Source: Emticicia aquatica (GTDB lineage Bacteria > Bacteroidota > Bacteroidia > Cytophagales > Spirosomataceae). Taken from it: DNA of 64,000 bases. The position numbers were made by a program, and so were the translations under genes. Below the pieces are notes generated by a model. That model did no database searches. It was not told where the DNA came from and saw only the letters and a list, made by a program, of their open reading frames with translations. The stretch lies in NCBI RefSeq assembly GCF_923079645.1, contig NZ_CAKLPY010000002.1, positions 1,612,001 through 1,676,000 of the forward strand, read 5' to 3'. Shown one piece after another: positions 8,648 through 17,543 of the stretch. How positions within the stretch are numbered: the first letter of the stretch is position 1; each line of letters starts with the position of its first letter.

Positions 8648-9373
8648 ATGAAAATATTATCTTGGCTCTATACAGGTTGGTGTGTTTTTTGGTTTTTGCT
8701 AGTATTTTTGCTTTTATTTCCGATTGTATTTATTGCTCTACAAAAAGAAGAATGGAAGCCTATTGCTCATTATTGTAACCGAATTTGGGGGAAAATCTTC
8801 TTCTTTGTTATTGGACAACCAGTAAAAGTTACTTATGAAACAACACTTGACCCGAAAAAAGCATACGTTTTTTGTGCCAATCATTTTAGTTACCTTGACG
8901 TGGCAATGATGGGTGTTGTTATCAAAAATTATTTTGCTTTTGTGGGCAAAAGTTCGGCTAAAAATATTCCATTATTTGGTTATATGTTTGCCAAGTTGCA
9001 CATTCAAGTTGATAGAGCCGCAAAAGATAGCCGAATAAAAGCACTCACTCGCTCAATAAGAGCTTTAAAATCGGGAAGAAGCATCATGATTTTTCCAGAA
9101 GGGGGCATTCACTCAACCAATTTTCCTGAAATGGTGCAACCTTTTAAAGATGGTGCATTTTCGATGGCCATTGAAAATCAAGTGCCACTTGTACCGATTT
9201 CATTGTTGGATAATTATAAAGCAATGCCCGAAATTCTGTTTAAATGGCACAAATTACGCGTAATAATTCATGCTCCCATCGAAACAAAAGGTAAAACAAA
9301 AGCAGATATTAACGATTTGAAAAAAGAAGTGTACGACATTATTCAACCGACGTTGAATAAATATAAAGATTGA
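8648..9373 (+). CDS. plsC: 1-acyl-sn-glycerol-3-phosphate acyltransferase
   Basis: It adds the second acyl chain to lysophosphatidic acid at the inner membrane. The 241-residue protein has one N-terminal hydrophobic helix (about residues 8-30). The family motifs follow: 'NHFSYLD' (NHx4D), then 'FPEGGIHS', the substrate-binding loop usually written FPEGTRS. It ends three bases before gatC, so the two are likely translated from one message. Confidence 0.88.
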   Translation: MKILSWLYTGWCVFWFLLVFLLLFPIVFIALQKEEWKPIAHYCNRIWGKIFFFVIGQPVKVTYETTLDPKKAYVFCANHFSYLDVAMMGVVIKNYFAFVGKSSAKNIPLFGYMFAKLHIQVDRAAKDSRIKALTRSIRALKSGRSIMIFPEGGIHSTNFPEMVQPFKDGAFSMAIENQVPLVPISLLDNYKAMPEILFKWHKLRVIIHAPIETKGKTKADINDLKKEVYDIIQPTLNKYKD

Positions 9374-9376
9374 AAA

Positions 9377-9664
9377 ATGAAAATAGACCAAAAAACAGTT
9401 AAAAATATTGCTCACTTAGCCCGCTTAGAATTGAGCGAGCAAGAAGAAGTGAAAATGGTGGAAGATTTATCTAAGATTTTGAATTGGATGGACCAATTAA
9501 AAGAACTCGATACGACAAATGTTGAACCATTGACGCACATGAGTGAGGAAGTCAATGTTTTTCGTGAAGATGTGGCTAAAAATGAGCTTTCGAGAGAAAA
9601 AGGTTTGAAAAATGCACCAAGTCAAAATGGAGAATATTTCCAAGTGCCAAAAGTGATTGAATAA
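9377..9664 (+). CDS. gatC: Asp-tRNA(Asn)/Glu-tRNA(Gln) amidotransferase subunit C
   Basis: The small subunit that stabilises GatA-GatB in the GatCAB complex, which corrects misacylated Asp-tRNA(Asn) or Glu-tRNA(Gln). The 95 residues show the family opening 'VKNIAHLARLELSEQE' and the middle 'LDTTNVEPLTHM'. gatA and gatB are not in the window, which is common because gatC is often unlinked. It ends before a bidirectional terminator. Confidence 0.9.
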   Translation: MKIDQKTVKNIAHLARLELSEQEEVKMVEDLSKILNWMDQLKELDTTNVEPLTHMSEEVNVFREDVAKNELSREKGLKNAPSQNGEYFQVPKVIE

Positions 9665-9691
9665 GTTCAGAAAACGAAGATTCCTGTTTTT

Positions 9692-9727
9692 AAAAAGGGT
9701 TAGATTTTGATAAATCTAACCCTTTTT
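9692..9727. terminator. Bidirectional terminator after gatC
   Basis: Sixteen-base perfect arms (9692-9707, 9712-9727) with A-rich and T-rich ends serve gatC and the convergent membrane protein. Confidence 0.85.
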
Positions 9728-9742
9728 AATATGGTTTATACC

Positions 9743-10336
9743 TTATTTTATTTGATGCCGAGCGGCTCTTCCAAAACAAAAAACGCTTATTGCAACCAAA
9801 TAATGATAAATATCAATCGGGTCTAGTATTGTATTTGGCATGAAGTTTTTATTATAAGTTGCCAAAACTAAAGCTAAAACGCTAAAAATGAGCCAAGAGC
9901 CTTCTGCCACTTTACCTTTAAATAATCCTACTATCCCGATTATTAATACGAGAGGAATAGCAATCATGGATACATATTGTAGCACACTTAAGTTATCAGT
10001 AAATGTCACATAAATAAAAAGACTGAAACCCAAACACAGTACAACATAAACAGTATTTTTATTAGCAGATTTGCTCATAATTAACAAATAAGACACAAAT
10101 ACCAAGCATATTGCCCCAGCCGTACCTGCCAAATGCTGAAAAAACTCCGATATAAGACGTGCTTGAGTAAAACCTAAAAACCGAATCACGCCAAAGAATG
10201 ATGCTGCCGTAATTGATAAAATGAATGCTTCCCAAAGCAAGCAAATCTCAAAATTGATTTTACGTAAATATTGTAAAAACACAAATATACCTACAAGTGT
10301 TAGCACAGTATCAGAGATAGCGTGGGAGAGTTCCAT
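9743..10336 (-). CDS. Seven-helix membrane protein, CREST-like His/Asp pattern
   Basis: A 197-residue protein with seven hydrophobic segments. I chose the start at 10336 ('MELSHAISD'). A longer frame opens at 10417, but its extra 27 codons lie over the hairpin that terminates the upstream kinase gene. Polar residues sit near the membrane: H5 and D9, H68, and D172/D175/H178 before the last helix. That layout recalls the CREST hydrolase superfamily (ceramidase/PAQR-like). The resemblance is by eye only, and an uncharacterised DUF family is the safer name. Confidence 0.6.
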   Translation of the reverse strand: MELSHAISDTVLTLVGIFVFLQYLRKINFEICLLWEAFILSITAASFFGVIRFLGFTQARLISEFFQHLAGTAGAICLVFVSYLLIMSKSANKNTVYVVLCLGFSLFIYVTFTDNLSVLQYVSMIAIPLVLIIGIVGLFKGKVAEGSWLIFSVLALVLATYNKNFMPNTILDPIDIYHYLVAISVFCFGRAARHQIK

Positions 10337-10380
10337 AATTAGGTTAATGAGAAGGGTTAGGGTTGAAAAGCAATGAAAAT

Positions 10381-10417
10381 TTGACAACTTTTGAATGAAT
10401 TTTTCAAAAGTTGTCAA
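10381..10417 (-). terminator. Perfect palindrome terminating the ROK kinase gene
   Basis: Fifteen-base perfect arms (10381-10395 and 10403-10417) around a seven-base loop lie 13 bases after the ROK stop, followed on minus by a short T-rich stretch. Confidence 0.7.
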
Positions 10418-10429
10418 ACAAGATATATT

Positions 10430-11341
10430 TTAGAAGCACAAACTTGCTGCACCAAGTAAGCCTGCGTCATTGCCCAACGTTGCTTTTTTGATTACGAGTG
10501 TATCAAGATAATAAGGTGTTAACCAATATTCTAATTGTTTCGTGATTGAAGGCATGATATAATCAAAAGATGCCGAAAGTCCACCACCGACCAAAATAGT
10601 TGTAATATCCAAAATACGAATCATTGATACAAGAGAGTTACCGAGCATTTCGCCCACTTCGTCGAATACTTGTTGTGCCAATTCGTCACCTTCTGCGGCA
10701 GCCGCAACTAATCCTGTGGTCGAAATTGTACCGTCATTCGGGAGTTGAGTTTTACCAACAAATGCTTTTCTCATGTTATTGGCCAAGTCAAGCAATTCGT
10801 TTTTACCAATATTTCGCTCCAAAACTTTACCATTTTTTGATGGAACGTGTCCTGGTTCCATCGCATTTCCGCCACCACCTTTGAAAACTTGCTTGTCAAT
10901 AATTGCCGCTCCACCTACACCAGTTCCGAGCGTAACCATGATATAATCTTCTGGAATAGTTTCATCTTCACCGAAATAATATTCACCTAAAGCCGCTGCA
11001 TTTGCATCATTTTCTAAGAAAAAATCACATTTGGGAAAACGTTCTTTCAAATACGGGATGATTGGCGTTCCGTTTATTTCAGGAATTGCCGTAATTTCAA
11101 CCAATGTAGAACGGTCACGCGTGATAAGTCCAGGAACGCCGATACCACATTTTTCAACAGCTTTATTTTCGGCTAATTGAATCGAAATGGCATCGCCAAG
11201 ACGCTCAACAAAATGCCCAGATTTACGCCAACTGGCAGTGTCGTGGCTATAAAAATTTGAAAGTTTACCAGTTTGAGCTTCAACAATGCCCATTTTGACG
11301 TTAGTACCGCCAACATCAATTCCTAAGTATTCGGTTGCCAT
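10430..11341 (-). CDS. ROK family sugar kinase (glucokinase-like)
   Basis: A 303-residue ROK kinase, probably acting on glucose or a related hexose in the cytoplasm. 'YLGIDVGGTNVKMG' is the ATP phosphate-1 loop, 'ENDANAAALGE' contains the catalytic base D112, and 'TLGTGVGGAAI' follows. After 'EPGH' (163-165) the usual ROK zinc motif CxCGxxGC is missing; the segment reads 'VPSKNGKVLERN'. The N-terminus has no helix-turn-helix, so it is an enzyme and not a repressor. Substrate is not certain. Confidence 0.85.
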   Translation of the reverse strand: MATEYLGIDVGGTNVKMGIVEAQTGKLSNFYSHDTASWRKSGHFVERLGDAISIQLAENKAVEKCGIGVPGLITRDRSTLVEITAIPEINGTPIIPYLKERFPKCDFFLENDANAAALGEYYFGEDETIPEDYIMVTLGTGVGGAAIIDKQVFKGGGGNAMEPGHVPSKNGKVLERNIGKNELLDLANNMRKAFVGKTQLPNDGTISTTGLVAAAAEGDELAQQVFDEVGEMLGNSLVSMIRILDITTILVGGGLSASFDYIMPSITKQLEYWLTPYYLDTLVIKKATLGNDAGLLGAASLCF

Positions 11342-11492
11342 TTAGCCTAAAATTATAGTATTTAAAGAGTCAAATATAAATGTTTTTTGAAAAATTATAG
11401 TATTTTTAGAAATTAGGTTTTGAGAAATATGCAATTATTTGTCATTTTTCAGACTTAGGCAATGACTAAAACCATATTTTTATTCTTAAAAA

Positions 11493-12200
11493 TCAAATAT
11501 CTCCTTCTTGTGGACGTAAAACGATGTCTTCAATTACGGCATTTTTTGAAAGCGAATAGGCACTCCAAATGGTTTGTGCAACATCTTCAACGGTCATAAA
11601 TCTTTCTTCTGGAATTCCTGCTCCTGCCCAACTATCTGTATAAACTGCTCCAGGCATAATTGATGTAACTTTTACTCCAAAATTCTTCATTTCTTCCCGC
11701 AAAACCTTACTGAAGCCTAATAAAGCAAATTTTGAAATGCTGTACGAGCCACCATTAGGATAGGCTTTCAGGCTTGCCACCGAACAAATATTAAAAATAT
11801 GTCCATTTTTTTGTTCAATCAATGTTTTCGACAAGCCTTTTGTGAGATAATACGCACTGTAAAGATTGGTTTCGATGAGTTGTTCTAAAATTCCATCAGC
11901 TTCTTCGTGAACATTTCCAGGAATAAAAGCACCTGCATTATTGACCAAAACACCGATTGGCTGATTGAGTGAAAGTATAAAATCAGCGAAAGCAAAAACT
12001 TGTGTTTTAATTGATAAATCTGCTTGTTTGATAAAACATTTTACGCCATATTTCTTTTCGATAAAAGCCTGTAAATCAAGCAAATCTGCTTCTTTTCTTG
12101 CAGAAATCACTAAATCAAAACCATTTTTAGCAAACTGTTCGGCTATTGCTCTACCAATGCCTCTTGTGCCACCCGAAACTACTGCTAATTTTTTACTCAT
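11493..12200 (-). CDS. Short-chain dehydrogenase/reductase
   Basis: A classical SDR of 235 residues. The NAD(P) motif is 'SGGTRGIGRAI' at the N-terminus, 'NNAG' marks strand 4, and 'SYSISK' gives the catalytic Tyr-x3-Lys, preceded by the Ser of 'CSVAS'. 'SARKE' after strand 2 favours NADP. Substrate is unknown; sepiapterin reductase-like and 3-ketoacyl reductase-like enzymes share this pattern. It is divergent from the mlaE-like gene. Confidence 0.82.
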   Translation of the reverse strand: MSKKLAVVSGGTRGIGRAIAEQFAKNGFDLVISARKEADLLDLQAFIEKKYGVKCFIKQADLSIKTQVFAFADFILSLNQPIGVLVNNAGAFIPGNVHEEADGILEQLIETNLYSAYYLTKGLSKTLIEQKNGHIFNICSVASLKAYPNGGSYSISKFALLGFSKVLREEMKNFGVKVTSIMPGAVYTDSWAGAGIPEERFMTVEDVAQTIWSAYSLSKNAVIEDIVLRPQEGDI

Positions 12201-12277
12201 TTATAAAAGTTGATTAATGTAATATTTAGAATTGGTTTTGAACGAGTTAAGGCAAATTATCAGAAAAACCTTTAATC

Positions 12278-12312
12278 TTGAACCATGAACCTTGAACAAA
12301 TCGTTATCTTTG
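12278..12312 (+). promoter_or_regulatory. Putative promoter of the MlaEF-like operon
   Basis: TTG (12278-12280), 24 bases, then TATCTTTG (12305-12312), a full -7 match with slightly long spacing. The ATG at 12341 follows 28 bases later. Confidence 0.5.
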
Positions 12313-12340
12313 CAAATATCGTTAAAATTTAGGTAAAAAT

Positions 12341-13072
12341 ATGTTATCAGTAGTAGGAAGATATTTAATATTTCTCGGGAAATTGTTTGTCCGACGAGAA
12401 ACATTCAAGGTATATTGGGAACGATTTATTGACGAATGTATCGCCATTGGTATTAGTTCTGTTTTCATCGTAGCCATTGTTGCGGTTTTTATTGGAGCGG
12501 TAGTTTGTGTGCAAACACGTGCCAACTTGGTAAGCCCCGTCATACCGATTTATGTGGTTAGTAATATTGTGCGAGACATGACTTTACTCGAATTATCATC
12601 GACATTTATGTGCGTGGTTTTGGCAGGAAAAGTTGGGTCGAATATTGCAGGCGAACTCGGCACAATGAAAATTACGGAGCAAATCGACGCTCTTGAAGTA
12701 ATGGGTATTAATTCGGCATCATATTTGGTTTTGCCGAAATTATTGGCATCGGTTTTTACGTTTCCTTTGTTGGCCATTATCTCTGGTTTCTTAGGTATTT
12801 TGGGCGGATATTTGGCTGGAACATTATCAGGAATCATTACACCTGAAGATTATATTTATGGCATTCGTTATTCATTTATTCCTTTCAATGTCTTTATTTC
12901 TATCATCAAAGCCATTGTTTTTGGGTTCTTGATTTCAACAATTTCGGCATTTCAAGGCTATAATACGCGTGGAGGTGCATTGGAAGTTGGACAAGCCAGT
13001 ACATCGGCCGTTACAAATAGCTGTATTGCGGTGCTAATTGCCGATTATCTTTTGGCGGAACTTTTAACTTAA
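12341..13072 (+). CDS. MlaE-family ABC transporter permease
   Basis: A 243-residue permease with about five membrane segments. The MlaE signature region 'GSNIAGELGTMKITEQIDALEVMGI' (split here as GSNIAGELGTMK and EQIDALEVMGI) contains the coupling-helix motif. The family moves phospholipids between the inner and outer membranes. The ATPase partner follows after 66 bases. An MCE/MlaD substrate-binding gene, which often comes next, is absent here. Confidence 0.9.
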   Translation: MLSVVGRYLIFLGKLFVRRETFKVYWERFIDECIAIGISSVFIVAIVAVFIGAVVCVQTRANLVSPVIPIYVVSNIVRDMTLLELSSTFMCVVLAGKVGSNIAGELGTMKITEQIDALEVMGINSASYLVLPKLLASVFTFPLLAIISGFLGILGGYLAGTLSGIITPEDYIYGIRYSFIPFNVFISIIKAIVFGFLISTISAFQGYNTRGGALEVGQASTSAVTNSCIAVLIADYLLAELLT

Positions 13073-13138
13073 TTTAGACTGTTTCGCTAAATTCTTTTAA
13101 AACCTTTTTTTCTCTCCTCATTAGGAGTTTGAGGCGTT

Positions 13139-13891
13139 ATGATTGAAATAAAAAATATATCAAAATCTTTCAATGGTCGTCAAGTTTTGGACAATGTAAG
13201 TGGTGTTTTCAAAAAAGGCGAAACGAGTTTAGTTATCGGTGCGAGCGGTACTGGAAAAAGCGTATTATTGAAATGTATGCTTGATTTGGTGCGTCCAGAA
13301 GCAGGAACAACGCTCTACGATGGCCGAGATTTTTACGTAGGAGACGAAGAAGATAAAAAAGATATTCGTCGAGAAATGGGCGTTCTTTTTCAAGGTGGAG
13401 CGTTATTTGATTCAAAAACTGTGCATGAAAATGTTCAGTTTCCACTTGACATGCTCACTAAAATGGGTGAAGGAGAAAAAAAAGACAGAGTAGAATTTTG
13501 TTTGCATCGTGTCGGTTTGGATGGAACTGGCAGCCGAATGCCATCAGAAATTTCGGGTGGGATGAAAAAGCGTGTCGGTATTGCCAGAGCCATTGTGATG
13601 AACCCAAAATATTTGTTTTGTGATGAACCCAACTCTGGGCTAGACCCATTGACTTCGATAAAAATTGATGAATTGATCAAAGAAATTACTGATGAATTTG
13701 ATATTACTACCGTCGTTATTACGCACGACATGAACTCCGTACTTTCGATTGGTGATAATATCATGTTTCTTTACAAAGGCAAGAAATTGTGGGAAGGTAA
13801 CAGCCAAACGATTTTAGGAGATACCGTTCCTGAATTAGAAGAGTTTGTTTTCTGTAATAAAGCTTTGAGCTTGATGCGGGCAGGGAAGTAG
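13139..13891 (+). CDS. MlaF-family ABC transporter ATPase
   Basis: The 250-residue ATPase powers the MlaE-like permease. Walker A is 'GASGTGKS' near residue 34, the signature is 'ISGGMKKRVGIARA', Walker B is 'YLFCDEPNSGLDP', and the switch His is in 'VITHDM'. The ISGGM form of the signature is typical of MlaF rather than of nutrient importers. It ends before the terminator at 13894-13928. Confidence 0.9.
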   Translation: MIEIKNISKSFNGRQVLDNVSGVFKKGETSLVIGASGTGKSVLLKCMLDLVRPEAGTTLYDGRDFYVGDEEDKKDIRREMGVLFQGGALFDSKTVHENVQFPLDMLTKMGEGEKKDRVEFCLHRVGLDGTGSRMPSEISGGMKKRVGIARAIVMNPKYLFCDEPNSGLDPLTSIKIDELIKEITDEFDITTVVITHDMNSVLSIGDNIMFLYKGKKLWEGNSQTILGDTVPELEEFVFCNKALSLMRAGK

Positions 13892-13893
13892 GT

Positions 13894-13928
13894 AAAAAAG
13901 GCTTAGCTTTGAGTTGCTAAGCCTTTTT
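13894..13928. terminator. Bidirectional terminator after the MlaF-like gene
   Basis: Arms 13894-13907 and 13916-13928 form a stem with A-rich and T-rich ends between two convergent genes. Confidence 0.85.
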
Positions 13929-13942
13929 ATATCGAATGAAAA

Positions 13943-16900
13943 TTATTTCATAATCATCTTATAAATCTGCTCGCCAACCTCGGTTCTGATATTGAGTGTA
14001 CTAATTTTTCCATTATCACGAGTTGGATAGACACGGTTTGATAAAAACGTATAAACAAAATTATATTTTGGCTCTATCCAAACGAATGTTCCTGTAAAAC
14101 CCGAATGTCCATAACTTTCAGATGAAGCTGATGTTGGACCATTTCCTACTTTTGGATTAAAATCTAATTTGTCAAAAGCTATCGCTCGACGGTTTTTCAA
14201 CGCTGGAAATTGGTATTTTGTACACTCAGCAAGCACTTCGGGTTTAATAAATTGCGTACCACCATAATAGCCCTTCTGTAAGTACATTTGCATCAATTTG
14301 GTCAAATCGTTGGCATTTCCAAAAAGCCCTGCATGTCCCGAAATACCATTGAGCATTGCTGCTCCTTCATCATGTACACGCCCATGAACTAAGGTTTTTC
14401 TGAATAAAGTATCTCTTTCTGACGGAACAATTTTGTCTTTAGAATAAAAACGCAAAGGGTTGTAAGTGAGAGAGTTAGCTCCTATTTTATGGTAAGTTAG
14501 ATTGAGGTAATCTTCCCAAGTCATTCCAACCAAATCTGCCACGAAAGTGGGATATGTATAATAGTGCAAATCGCTATAAACGTAGCCTTGTTCGGGTTTT
14601 ACAACAGACTTTTCGATAGCATCAAAAATGCTTTTACGATAATCTTTATGAAGCCAAAGAGAATCGGTTATCTGTACCGAAAAGTCGTGGGTTTGTTGAT
14701 TAGAAAACGTTTTTGGTTTCCAAACCATTGTTTTTGGCGAAAAGCAATCTTTCCAAAGTGTTTTATCTTCTTTGATAGCTTTTACAAGTAGCAAATTATA
14801 TTTCTTTTTGCTCATAAAAAACTTCTTTTTGTATTGAGAAGCATACTTTTCTTTGAAAATAGGACTGTTTTTTACAGTTTTAACCGAATCTATACAATCT
14901 GTCCAAAATGCAATCCAAGCTTTTAAGCCTGATTTGTGGGTAAGCATGTCTCGGAAACGCAAATCTGCTTTGTTTCCGTCGGCAAATTCGGCATAATAAT
15001 CTTTGAAGGTTTTGTCCAAATCAAATTTTCCTTCGCTCATCAATTGCATAATTGCCAATGCAGATGTACTTACTTTGGTTACGGAAGCAAGGTCGTAAAG
15101 GTCTGTTAAGTTAACCAAGCCTTTTGTATTTGTGGCAGACGAATTTTGTTTGGTCGAAGAAGTTGATTTCTTTACTGCTTCGTCCATTACGTCATTTTTA
15201 TTATCTGCCTTGAATTTTCCTTCATTATTCATTGAAACAACGTTGTTAGCGGCTTCGTAAGTATGAAATCCAAACGCTTTTTGGTAAATTACTCGCCCAT
15301 CTTTGGCTACTTCCATAACTGCCCCTGGATAAGCTTTTTGAGTAAGTCCAAGATTAATTACTGAGTCAATGCGTCTGTTTAGTTCTGCTCCATCAAGACC
15401 AACCATTTCTGGAATTCCATAAGCCAATCTACCGAGCGATTGAGTGGTTTCACCCATTTCTGATTTATAAGTTGAATTGATCGAAACAGGTAATTTTCCA
15501 ACAATTGGCGTAGCACCAAAAATTGCTTGAGCGGCGGCTTCTTCCATATAATTAGTTAATTGATAAGCCATTACGATTGCTTTCGATTTTTCTAAATCTT
15601 CAAATTTATCAAGCGAATAAGGATTTCCGAAAATAGTTGTAATTGCTTTCCCTGTATTTGAGAGAGCTTTTAACGCTTTTTTGTTGGCATCTGTAATGCC
15701 ATATTTGGCGGCAGGACGGATATTGTTAAGGTGTAAATTGACCAAGATTAAATCGTAATCTTTGGTTTGTTCTAAAACCTTATTGATGCTCGAATCAGGG
15801 GCATTGGGCGGAAGCTGGAAATGAGTGATTGTGGTATAATTATCAGTCATTTTTTGGAAAGTAGTTGCCTGAATTGCATCAATTGAAACACTAGCAATTT
15901 TTTTCGTTAAATCTTTGATTGGCAAAATTTTATCATCGTTTTTGACCAATGTTATCGTTGCTTCAGCCAACTGACGATTTAATAAATCTGATTTTGTTGT
16001 GTTCAAATCCGCAACCAAATTTTTGATTTCCGTCGGGTGGTATTTATCAAGACCAACCCATGATTTTGCCATTAATATTTTACGCACACGAAAATCAATT
16101 TCTTCTATCGAAATCTCTTTATTGGTAATGGCGTCTTTTATCGCTAAAATAGCACCTGCAGCATCTTCAAAGGTTTCGAGAATATCGTTTCCTGCCAAAA
16201 CCGCTCGCACATTTGCTTGGCCTTTCGAGAAATACTTGATTGCTCCTTGCATATCCATTGCATCGGTAAAGGTCAAACCTTTGAAATTCAAGTCTTTACG
16301 CAATACATCAGTAACAATTTTTTTAGAGAATGTTGCTGCTAAATTTTTGGTCGTATCAAGTTCGGGAACACTCAAATGTGAAGTCATAATTCCACTTAAA
16401 CCATTGTCAATCAGTTTTTTATAAGGATAAAATTCAACTGCATCTAAGCGTTTACGGTCGTGTGGAATCAAAGGTAAATCAAGATGAGAATCAACACCCG
16501 TATCTCCATGACCAGGGAAATGTTTGGCCGAGGTAAGCAAATGTTCGCTATTCATTCCTTGCATATAAGCGAGAGCTTTGCTGGCAACCTCTTCTTGGTT
16601 TTCGCCAAAAGAACGAAAATTAATAACAGGATTATTAGGATTTATATTGACATCTACCACAGGAGCATAATTGATATGTACGCCTATTCTACGACATTGT
16701 TTGGCTACTTCAACACCCATTTCGTAGAGTAGTTTTTCATTGCCACGCATCGCACCGAGTGTCATTTGGTAAGGAAAACGTACTGTGCTATCGAGACGCA
16801 TGGCTAATCCCCATTCCAAATCCATTCCAATAAGCAATGGCACTTTCGATAAGGCTTGTAGTTCATTCACAATGCGGGCTTGCACGGTTGGCGGAGCTGC

Positions 16901-17146
16901 AAACATCACAACTCCACCGATTCGGTTATCGCTTACCCAACGTTTAAGTTTTTCTACGTCGTGAGGTTTGCCCGAAGTATTGCCACGAGGCATAAGTAAT
17001 TGCCCAATTTTTTCGTCTAATGTCAAAGTTGCAAAGACCGAATCGACCCAACGTTTATTGTAATTTGTCAGGAAATCAGGTTCTTTTTGTGCAAAACTTG
17101 ATAAAGTGTTGATAAGTAATAGCGTAAGGAAAAAGACTTTTTTCAT
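13943..17146 (-). CDS. Secreted GH3 beta-N-acetylglucosaminidase fused to a serine hydrolase (beta-lactamase fold)
   Basis: A 1067-residue protein. The start at 17146 gives a signal peptide 'MKKVFFLTLLLINTLSSFAQ'; a frame open 28 codons further up would bury it. Residues about 30-360 are GH3: 'KHFPGHGDTGVDSH' (208-221) is the NagZ-type catalytic loop and D295 in 'TDAMDM' is the nucleophile. Residues about 590-1060 are a class C beta-lactamase-like domain with 'SVTK' (688-691), 'YSD' (857-859) where many relatives have YxN, and 'HSG' near 1010. A Ser/Lys/Asn-rich stretch (about 632-676) precedes the SxxK motif. It likely acts on peptidoglycan fragments in the periplasm. Confidence 0.88.
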   Translation of the reverse strand: MKKVFFLTLLLINTLSSFAQKEPDFLTNYNKRWVDSVFATLTLDEKIGQLLMPRGNTSGKPHDVEKLKRWVSDNRIGGVVMFAAPPTVQARIVNELQALSKVPLLIGMDLEWGLAMRLDSTVRFPYQMTLGAMRGNEKLLYEMGVEVAKQCRRIGVHINYAPVVDVNINPNNPVINFRSFGENQEEVASKALAYMQGMNSEHLLTSAKHFPGHGDTGVDSHLDLPLIPHDRKRLDAVEFYPYKKLIDNGLSGIMTSHLSVPELDTTKNLAATFSKKIVTDVLRKDLNFKGLTFTDAMDMQGAIKYFSKGQANVRAVLAGNDILETFEDAAGAILAIKDAITNKEISIEEIDFRVRKILMAKSWVGLDKYHPTEIKNLVADLNTTKSDLLNRQLAEATITLVKNDDKILPIKDLTKKIASVSIDAIQATTFQKMTDNYTTITHFQLPPNAPDSSINKVLEQTKDYDLILVNLHLNNIRPAAKYGITDANKKALKALSNTGKAITTIFGNPYSLDKFEDLEKSKAIVMAYQLTNYMEEAAAQAIFGATPIVGKLPVSINSTYKSEMGETTQSLGRLAYGIPEMVGLDGAELNRRIDSVINLGLTQKAYPGAVMEVAKDGRVIYQKAFGFHTYEAANNVVSMNNEGKFKADNKNDVMDEAVKKSTSSTKQNSSATNTKGLVNLTDLYDLASVTKVSTSALAIMQLMSEGKFDLDKTFKDYYAEFADGNKADLRFRDMLTHKSGLKAWIAFWTDCIDSVKTVKNSPIFKEKYASQYKKKFFMSKKKYNLLLVKAIKEDKTLWKDCFSPKTMVWKPKTFSNQQTHDFSVQITDSLWLHKDYRKSIFDAIEKSVVKPEQGYVYSDLHYYTYPTFVADLVGMTWEDYLNLTYHKIGANSLTYNPLRFYSKDKIVPSERDTLFRKTLVHGRVHDEGAAMLNGISGHAGLFGNANDLTKLMQMYLQKGYYGGTQFIKPEVLAECTKYQFPALKNRRAIAFDKLDFNPKVGNGPTSASSESYGHSGFTGTFVWIEPKYNFVYTFLSNRVYPTRDNGKISTLNIRTEVGEQIYKMIMK

Positions 17147-17543
17147 TAATGAATTAGGTTTGGTGATTTGTGAACCGTTATTCAAAGTAAATAAAAAATC
17201 ATCAAAAATCCTGCAAGGTTTCAAAACCATACTTGATTAGACGCACAATAACCTCCTTCTAATAACACTTTCCTGCCAAACTGCCATACATCAACACCTT
17301 GGCATGAGTATTGAACTATAAATTCTCCGATAAAAGTTTTGAATGTCAGAAAGGTTTTGTATTTTCACTCTGACATTCTGGCAGGCAAATCAAGGTTTTA
17401 TTAAAATCATTGATTACCAAATATTACGACAATAAACTAACCAATATCCGTTTTTTAAAAATTAGATAATAAAGACTCATCTGGAAATCAGCGAAATCAA
17501 TTGCATCAGATTCATATCAACGGTCAAAAATATAGAGGAATAA
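17147..17543. other. Intergenic control region between the GH3 fusion and lon
   Basis: No gene is seen in 397 bases. There is a ten-base inverted repeat, GAATGTCAGA (17341-17350) with TCTGACATTC (17369-17378). Repeated 'CTGCCA'/'TGGCA' words occur at about 17275-17390. A sigma-54-like word TTGGCATG-N4-TTG starts at 17299, but it lacks the usual GC of the -12 element. These lie 165-270 bases before the lon start. No clear TAnnTTTG box was found for either gene. Confidence 0.4.

Noticed and set aside
15999..16424. Plus frame of 141 codons inside the GH3 domain
   Set aside because: It lies opposite conserved catalytic residues and has no homology-like motif.
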